Part shown: one piece after another, positions 34,595 through 39,142 of the stretch | Position numbering within the stretch: the stretch's first letter is position 1 | How the letters are laid out: the number at the start of each line of letters is the position of its first letter | Source of the DNA: Oscillospiraceae bacterium | Lineage (GTDB): Bacteria; Bacillota; Clostridia; Oscillospirales; Acutalibacteraceae | Direction of reading: 5' to 3' | DNA: 39,142 nt | Assembly: GCA_015065925.1 (NCBI GenBank) | Contig: SVPL01000019.1 | Location: 1 to 39,142 of the forward strand | Made by a program: the position numbers and the translations under genes | Notes under the pieces: generated by a model | Told to the model about the DNA's origin: nothing | Databases searched by the model: none | What the model saw: only the letters and a program-made list of their open reading frames with translations

Positions 34595-34638
34595 AAAAAC
34601 AAAATTTGTTTTTAGAAAAGATATAATAATTTATCCTA

Positions 34639-34667
34639 TTGATTTAAATCTTTTATAACTTTATAAT
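34639..34667 (+). promoter_or_regulatory. Promoter of the RACo-like gene
   Basis: TTGATT (34639-34644) and TATAAT (34662-34667) are 17 bp apart, about 35 nt before the GTG start. A weak AT-only inverted repeat (AAAAACAAA / TTTGTTTTT) near 34599-34616 lies between this promoter and AraC 5. Confidence 0.55.
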
Positions 34668-34701
34668 TTAATTGAAATATTTAAGGCTTGGAGGTGATAG
34701 T

Positions 34702-36201
34702 GTGAGCGTTAAAGTGGTTGTTGCAAACGAAAATAAAACTATATTGGCAGAAAAAAACAGCTTTTTGCTTGATATTCTTGTTAAAAATGGAATTAGCATA
34801 TTAGCCCCTTGCGGTAAAAACGGTAAATGCGGAAAATGTAAAGTAAAGCTTCTAAGCGGTAGAGTGGGTGGCGAAAATCCCGATGAAAACGGTATGATAA
34901 AATCCTGCAAAGCCTATTTAACCGAGGATATTATAATTGAACTAAGCCATACCAATCATAACAAAATAAATATATCAGATAATGCCAAGTCGCCTATTGA
35001 AACGACCGAATTTGGTGTAGCTCTTGATATTGGAACCACCACTATTGCAGCCCTTCTTGTTGACCTTAAAGATGGCAAAGCTTATAAAAAGGCAACCTGT
35101 TTTAATCCTCAATGTGGTTACGGAGCCGATGTTTTAAGCAGAATTACCGCTTGCAGTAACGGTAATCTAAAAAATTTACAAGACCTTATTGTAAATAAAA
35201 TTAACGATATTTTAAACATTTTTTCAAACAATGGCGAGACCAACATAAAAGAATTAACAGTAGCGGCGAATACCACAATGCTACATATTTTGTTAGGTGT
35301 TGATCCAACCCCTATGGGAAGTTATCCTTTCTCCCCCACTTTTACTGATTTTAAAAAAATTAAGGGCGAAAGCCTTGGGATAAGCGTAAAAAATATTACT
35401 GTTTTACCGTCGGTAAGCGCCTTTATTGGCGCCGATATTACTGCGGGAATTTTAGCAACAGATATCCATAAATCAAAAGAAAATGTTTTATTCGTTGATG
35501 TTGGAACAAACGGCGAAATTGTGCTTAAATATAATTCAAAGCTTTTTGCCGCTTCTACCGCCGCCGGTCCCGCCCTTGAAGGGGCTTCAATGGAGTGTGG
35601 AGTCAGCGGTGTATCGGGCGCCATAAACAGAGTCTTTTTAAGAGGTGGAAAATTTGGCTTTACAACCATAGATAACGCTACCGCAAAAGGTATATGCGGT
35701 AGCGGATATGTTGATTTAATCGCTCTGCTTTTAAAGGAAGATTTAATTGACAAATACGGCGGATGGAATTATTCTTCCAACTCTTGTTTAGTATCAAAGC
35801 TTATAGACGACCGCTTTTATTTAACCGAGGATGTGTTTTTATCCAAAGGAGATATAAGCGAATTTCAACTGGCAAAAGCGGCAATTATGGCGGGTATAAA
35901 ATCCTTGATTAATTACTGCAATGTAGATATTAAGGATATTACGCAACTATATTTAGTCGGTGGAATGGGATATTATATAAACCCTAAAAACGCCGCAATA
36001 GTGGGTCTTTTACCTTTTGAACTTGCATATAAATCGTCAGCAGAGGAAAACACAGCCCTTTTGGGCGCCAAGCTATGCTTGTTAAGTGAGAATTCCTTAA
36101 AAGAAACAACAAAAATTGCCACATATACTAAAGTGGTCGAACTTTCTTTTTTAGAAAATTTTCAAAAAGAATACACCAATAATTTGTTTTTTAAATTATA
36201 A
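34702..36201 (+). CDS. RACo-like ASKHA ATPase with N-terminal [2Fe-2S] domain
   Basis: A 499-residue protein. The GTG start at 34702 follows GGAGGTGA by 4 nt; the frame is open 10 codons further back without a ribosome site. Residues 1-80 are a plant-type [2Fe-2S] ferredoxin with Cys37, Cys43, Cys46 and Cys69 (APCGKNGKCGKC). The rest is an ASKHA ATPase: VALDIGTTTIAALLVD, CGYGADVLSRI, TVAANTTMLHILLG, FVDVGTNGEIVLK, AGPALEGASM and GICGSGYVDLIA. This is the DUF4445/RACo type, which reactivates oxidised corrinoid proteins of methyltransferase systems using electrons and ATP. It is shorter than typical RACo proteins (about 630 residues). No corrinoid protein or methyltransferase lies in the window, so its partner must be elsewhere. 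Confidence 0.88.
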   Translation: MSVKVVVANENKTILAEKNSFLLDILVKNGISILAPCGKNGKCGKCKVKLLSGRVGGENPDENGMIKSCKAYLTEDIIIELSHTNHNKINISDNAKSPIETTEFGVALDIGTTTIAALLVDLKDGKAYKKATCFNPQCGYGADVLSRITACSNGNLKNLQDLIVNKINDILNIFSNNGETNIKELTVAANTTMLHILLGVDPTPMGSYPFSPTFTDFKKIKGESLGISVKNITVLPSVSAFIGADITAGILATDIHKSKENVLFVDVGTNGEIVLKYNSKLFAASTAAGPALEGASMECGVSGVSGAINRVFLRGGKFGFTTIDNATAKGICGSGYVDLIALLLKEDLIDKYGGWNYSSNSCLVSKLIDDRFYLTEDVFLSKGDISEFQLAKAAIMAGIKSLINYCNVDIKDITQLYLVGGMGYYINPKNAAIVGLLPFELAYKSSAEENTALLGAKLCLLSENSLKETTKIATYTKVVELSFLENFQKEYTNNLFFKL

Positions 36202-36216
36202 TGTTTATTGTTTTTA

Positions 36217-36636
36217 TTATAAATTTTCTTTAATTTTATTAATCATTTCGGTATATTCAGCGTCGGTCAGATAAACCTTATCGGGATTCATTTGGAAAAC
36301 TCCTCCCCATTCATCGCCGCCCTCATATTTAGGTACAAGGTGCATATGTAAATGACAACCTGTATCACCGTAAGCGCCATAGTTCACCTTGTTGGGGTTA
36401 AAGGCTTTATGAATGGCGTTAGAGGCTTTGCAAACATCCTCCATAAACAAATTGCGCTGTTCCTCACTTATATTTACAATTTCGCTTACATGGTCTTTAT
36501 AAGCAACAATAACGCGCCCCGGTTTAGATTGCTCTTTGAACAAAATGAGCTGACTAACCTTTAAATCACAAATGGGAATACCAAATTTGGTAAGTAATTC
36601 GCCACCCATACAGTATCCGCAATTACAGTCCTTCAT
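36217..36636 (-). CDS. HIT-family nucleotide hydrolase/transferase
   Basis: A 139-residue histidine-triad protein. The ATG at 36636 has GGAGGA upstream; an in-frame TTG seven codons earlier is unlikely. The triad CHLHMHLVP places His95, His97 and His99. HIT proteins hydrolyse or transfer nucleotides bound to small groups, such as adenosine phosphoramidates. The N-terminus MKDCNCGYCMGG is cysteine-rich and could bind zinc, as in some HIT proteins. It starts 17 nt after the stop of the nitrilase-GDPD gene and is the last gene of that operon. It converges on the RACo gene with a 15-bp gap. Confidence 0.9.
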   Translation of the reverse strand: MKDCNCGYCMGGELLTKFGIPICDLKVSQLILFKEQSKPGRVIVAYKDHVSEIVNISEEQRNLFMEDVCKASNAIHKAFNPNKVNYGAYGDTGCHLHMHLVPKYEGGDEWGGVFQMNPDKVYLTDAEYTEMINKIKENL

Positions 36637-36653
36637 AATAAAATCCTCCAAAA

Positions 36654-38255
36654 TCAATTATTTTTATTAACGGTCTGAGAAATCAAGTTAAAATCGTTAG
36701 TAAGTATGGTATCAATACCCATTTCTAAATATTTTCTTGCTTCTTCCACATCATCAGACCAAAACACATTACAAATTATACCATTTTCGTGCGCTTTGTC
36801 AACCGTTTCCTGATTAAAATAGGGCTTATAAAGTTGAATTTTTTTAGCACCGAGTTTTATTGCTCTTTCAACCATTGATAGGGGCTCTTTATTTCCGTCC
36901 CAACCAACGCAACATTTAAGCTTGGGCGAGTATTCCATAACCTTGCGGATTATTTTATCGTTAGAGGTCATAAAATACACATGCCTTTCGGCGTCATATT
37001 TGCGAATAAGAGAAACTATTTCCTCTATCATTAAGTCGTTAAAATCCAAATCCCAGATTTTAACATGAATATTCATAATAACTCTGCCTGAGAATTTTTG
37101 CAGAATTTCTTCAAAAGTGGGGATTTTCATCCCCTTAAACTTTTCGCCGAATTTTACACCGAAATCTAAGTTTAAAAGCTCTTCATAAGTATGTTCATAT
37201 ATTTTACCGCTACCGTTACTAACTCTATCAAGATCAGAATCGTGGCAGGAAACCAAAACATTATCCTTGGTGGACCAAATATCAAGCTCAATTTCCTGAG
37301 CACCCATTGCAACAGCCGCTCCAAAGGCAGCCATACTATTTTCAGGGGCGATTGTATTAAAGCCTCTGTGAGCGCAAACGCGAGGATAGGGCATTTCATC
37401 CTCAAAGCTTACAACAGAAGCGCCGCCGTTACGGTATTTCCATGGTCTGCGACCTTTTTCAATATACTCATAATGGGCAGAAGGCGGATTTCCAAAACCT
37501 GCTGCCTTAAAATATTTTTTTGAAAGGTCTACTTCAACCGTCTCCAAACCCGTTCGGCTTAACATATTAAGCATAACTTCCCCATCGGGCGCCACAACCA
37601 TACTTCCGCCGCCTATTTGAGAATTAACATCCATTGAAACGGACGAGCGTATTACATAGCTATTGGTGTTATATGCCAAAAAACGACAGATGATTTCAGT
37701 TGCAGAGTGGGAATCGCTTCTTTGATGAGAACAACCGATAATAACATCTAAATTATATCTTGCCATATTTGCATAATTTTCATAAAAATAAAAATCGTAG
37801 CAGGTTAAAAAGCCAAATCTTATGCCTTCAATTTCTACAACTGTTGGTTCTTCACTCTCAAACACATAAGACAGGTCGGTTTCCCGGTGTTTCATTTCAT
37901 TTGGAACAAGTTGCTGCTTAAAATAAAGACCTGATATTTCGCCCTTTCGGTTGAAGGCGTGGGTAGTGTTTCTATAGCCTTTTTCGGTTTTGTAACGCGC
38001 ATTGATAAACAACAATGCCCTGCATCTTTTTGCAGTTTCTTTGGCTTTTTCCAATATTGCCCCGTTGTATTTTTCAATGCTTAAAAGCCTTTGCTCATTT
38101 GTTTTGCAAAGGCAAGGCATATCGGTCATTTCGGGCAAAACGATAATATCCATTGTATCATCGCATTTATCAAGTAACTCAAGTTCTTTATTGAAATAAT
38201 CGTCAGATTTAGAATAATCCGTTGAATAAGGCGGTTGAATTAAGCACACCTTCAT
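36654..38255 (-). CDS. Nitrilase-family amidase fused to glycerophosphodiester phosphodiesterase
   Basis: A 533-residue cytoplasmic fusion. Residues 1-275 are a carbon-nitrogen hydrolase with the Glu42 (LPEMTD), Lys113 (FKQQLVPNE), Cys152 (LTCYDFYF) triad, which cleaves amides. Residues 290-533 are a GDPD domain: CAHRGFNTIAPENS with His296 and Glu305, EIELDIWSTKD with Glu323 and Asp325, CHDSDLDRV with His338, then a complete barrel ending GIDTILTNDFNLIS. The GDPD domain cleaves glycerophosphodiesters to glycerol-3-phosphate and an alcohol. Both sets of catalytic residues are intact. Joining them suggests a substrate with an amide and a glycerophosphodiester, such as glycerophospho-N-acylethanolamine, which is speculation. 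AAGGAG lies 13 nt from the ATG. It follows an ABC exporter gene and precedes the HIT gene. Confidence 0.9.
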   Translation of the reverse strand: MKVCLIQPPYSTDYSKSDDYFNKELELLDKCDDTMDIIVLPEMTDMPCLCKTNEQRLLSIEKYNGAILEKAKETAKRCRALLFINARYKTEKGYRNTTHAFNRKGEISGLYFKQQLVPNEMKHRETDLSYVFESEEPTVVEIEGIRFGFLTCYDFYFYENYANMARYNLDVIIGCSHQRSDSHSATEIICRFLAYNTNSYVIRSSVSMDVNSQIGGGSMVVAPDGEVMLNMLSRTGLETVEVDLSKKYFKAAGFGNPPSAHYEYIEKGRRPWKYRNGGASVVSFEDEMPYPRVCAHRGFNTIAPENSMAAFGAAVAMGAQEIELDIWSTKDNVLVSCHDSDLDRVSNGSGKIYEHTYEELLNLDFGVKFGEKFKGMKIPTFEEILQKFSGRVIMNIHVKIWDLDFNDLMIEEIVSLIRKYDAERHVYFMTSNDKIIRKVMEYSPKLKCCVGWDGNKEPLSMVERAIKLGAKKIQLYKPYFNQETVDKAHENGIICNVFWSDDVEEARKYLEMGIDTILTNDFNLISQTVNKNN

Positions 38256-38288
38256 TTTTTTAAAAAATCTCCTTTACTTCAATTACGT

Positions 38289-39142
38289 CTAGGACTGCAA
38301 GGTTTTCATTTGATAAAATTCGCCTTTAAGCGCCATAAGTTCATCAAAGGTACCATACTCGGTACAATGACCGTCACGCATAACGGCAATTTTATCGGCA
38401 TTGCGAATGGTAGAAAGTCTGTGAGCCACTATAAAGGTTGTTCGCTCACGAGTGAGGTTATCAATAGCATCTTGAATTTCCTTTTCGCTTACGCTGTCAA
38501 GGGCACTTGTTGCTTCATCCAAAATAATTACTTTTGGATTTCTTATAATGGCACGGGCTATGGAAATTCTTTGTCTTTGACCGCCTGAAAGCTTACCGCC
38601 GTGCTCACCCACAACGGTATCAAGTCCCTTTGGAAGTGATGCAATAAAGGAGGTAAGATTGGCGGCTTTTACGGCATCATCAAGTTGTTTTTTACTAACC
38701 GAGGGCAAACCATAGGTAATATTATCACGAATTGTACCTGAGAAAAGCACGCTTGTTTGGGGTACTACTGCAATATGACGACGGTAACTGCGAAGGTCGA
38801 TTTCTGAAATTTTATTACCGTCAATTAAAATATCGCCCGCGGTTGCCTTATTAAAGCCGATGACCATATTTAAAACGGTAGATTTACCTGCACCCGATTC
38901 GCCTACAAGGGCAATTGTTTCGCCCTTATTAACCTTTAAACTAAAGTTATTAAGTATTTTCTTTTCAGGAGTGTACGAAAAATCAACATTTTTAAATTCA
39001 AATTCACCCTCAAGGGTTTTAAGCTTCTTTTTGCCTGCATTATCTTCAACATCATTAGCACTTAAAATTTCGCCAATAGATACAAGTGATTCTGTACCCT
39101 TTGAAATTGTGGGAAGAAGACCTACAAGCCCCGAAATACGGT
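38289..39142 (-). CDS. ABC exporter, C-terminal nucleotide-binding domain (5' end cut by window edge)
   Basis: The last 283 residues of an MsbA-type ABC exporter; its membrane domain lies beyond the right edge. Walker A is GESGAGKST (about 38896-38922), then VVPQTSVLFSGTIRDN (Q-loop), LSGGQRQRISIARAI (signature), VIILDEATSALD (Walker B), and IVAHRLSTI (switch His). Such half-transporters pump lipids, peptides or drugs out. The gene ends 33 nt before the nitrilase-GDPD start, so the two share an operon, and the substrate may be linked to the phosphodiester or amide that protein handles. Confidence 0.92.
   Translation of the reverse strand, partial: RISGLVGLLPTISKGTESLVSIGEILSANDVEDNAGKKKLKTLEGEFEFKNVDFSYTPEKKILNNFSLKVNKGETIALVGESGAGKSTVLNMVIGFNKATAGDILIDGNKISEIDLRSYRRHIAVVPQTSVLFSGTIRDNITYGLPSVSKKQLDDAVKAANLTSFIASLPKGLDTVVGEHGGKLSGGQRQRISIARAIIRNPKVIILDEATSALDSVSEKEIQDAIDNLTRERTTFIVAHRLSTIRNADKIAVMRDGHCTEYGTFDELMALKGEFYQMKTLQS

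Noticed and set aside
34590-34620. Terminator after AraC 5
   Set aside because: The inverted repeat is only A/T apart from one pair, so the stem would be weak; noted but not called.
1-39142. CRISPR arrays, tRNA, rRNA, transposases, integrases or phage genes
   Set aside because: I looked on both strands and saw no regularly spaced repeats, cloverleaf sequences or recombinase motifs. The only mobile-like trace is the small element at 28861-28974.

Overview
The window looks like the chromosome of an uncultured, low-GC, Gram-positive anaerobe of the class Clostridia, probably an Oscillospirales-like gut or rumen bacterium that feeds on plant or host glycans. The reasons are strong AGGAGG-type ribosome binding sites, sigma-A-like promoters (TTGACA / TATAAT), occasional TTG and GTG starts, a Firmicutes-style metG-tatD pair, five AraC-family regulators, and many intracellular glycosidases. 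Taxonomy is inferred from gene style; no rRNA or tRNA gene is present.

Layout. 1-1868: a CapA-like metallophosphatase (cut by the window edge) and a CE15-like alpha/beta hydrolase. 2055-6330: a large secreted protein with a ComEC-type metallo-beta-lactamase fold, divergent from an AraC regulator. 6375-8639: a GH95 fucosidase. 8760-10760: an ABC-F ATPase with a tiny upstream ORF. 10838-12634: a TIR - membrane anchor - leucine-rich-repeat protein, the most striking gene here. 12738-16809: a compact housekeeping operon metG - tatD - DUF4375 - dgoK. 16917-19280: an AraC regulator divergent from a GH51 arabinofuranosidase. 19272-23050: a GH36 alpha-galactosidase with a DMT-family permease, divergent from an AraC regulator. 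23154-25307: a large TIM-barrel protein of unknown function. 25357-28730: two paralogous Gfo/Idh/MocA proteins flanking a second DMT permease. 28875-29849: a small insertion-like element followed by an AraC regulator. 29908-31155: a GH29 fucosidase. 31340-34594: a secreted protein with duplicated carbohydrate-binding-like modules, divergent from the fifth AraC regulator. 34702-36201: an orphan RACo-like iron-sulfur ATPase. 36217-39142: HIT protein, a nitrilase-GDPD fusion, and the end of an ABC exporter.

How it fits together. The glycosidases (GH95, GH29, GH51, GH36) have no signal peptides, so oligosaccharides carrying fucose, arabinose and galactose would be trimmed in the cytoplasm. Each catabolic block sits beside its own AraC regulator, which suggests separate local switches. 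No ABC sugar importer, PTS or MFS permease is visible; the only candidate permeases are the two DMT proteins embedded in the catabolic operons. Both MocA proteins lack the usual Glu-Lys-Pro lysine, which makes GH109-like NAD-dependent glycosidases an alternative to sugar dehydrogenases.

The main candidate for something new is the TIR-TM-LRR protein, which has the parts of an animal Toll-like receptor in reverse order and the topology expected of a surface sensor with a cytoplasmic NAD-consuming domain. All functional statements come from reading motifs; no database search was run.
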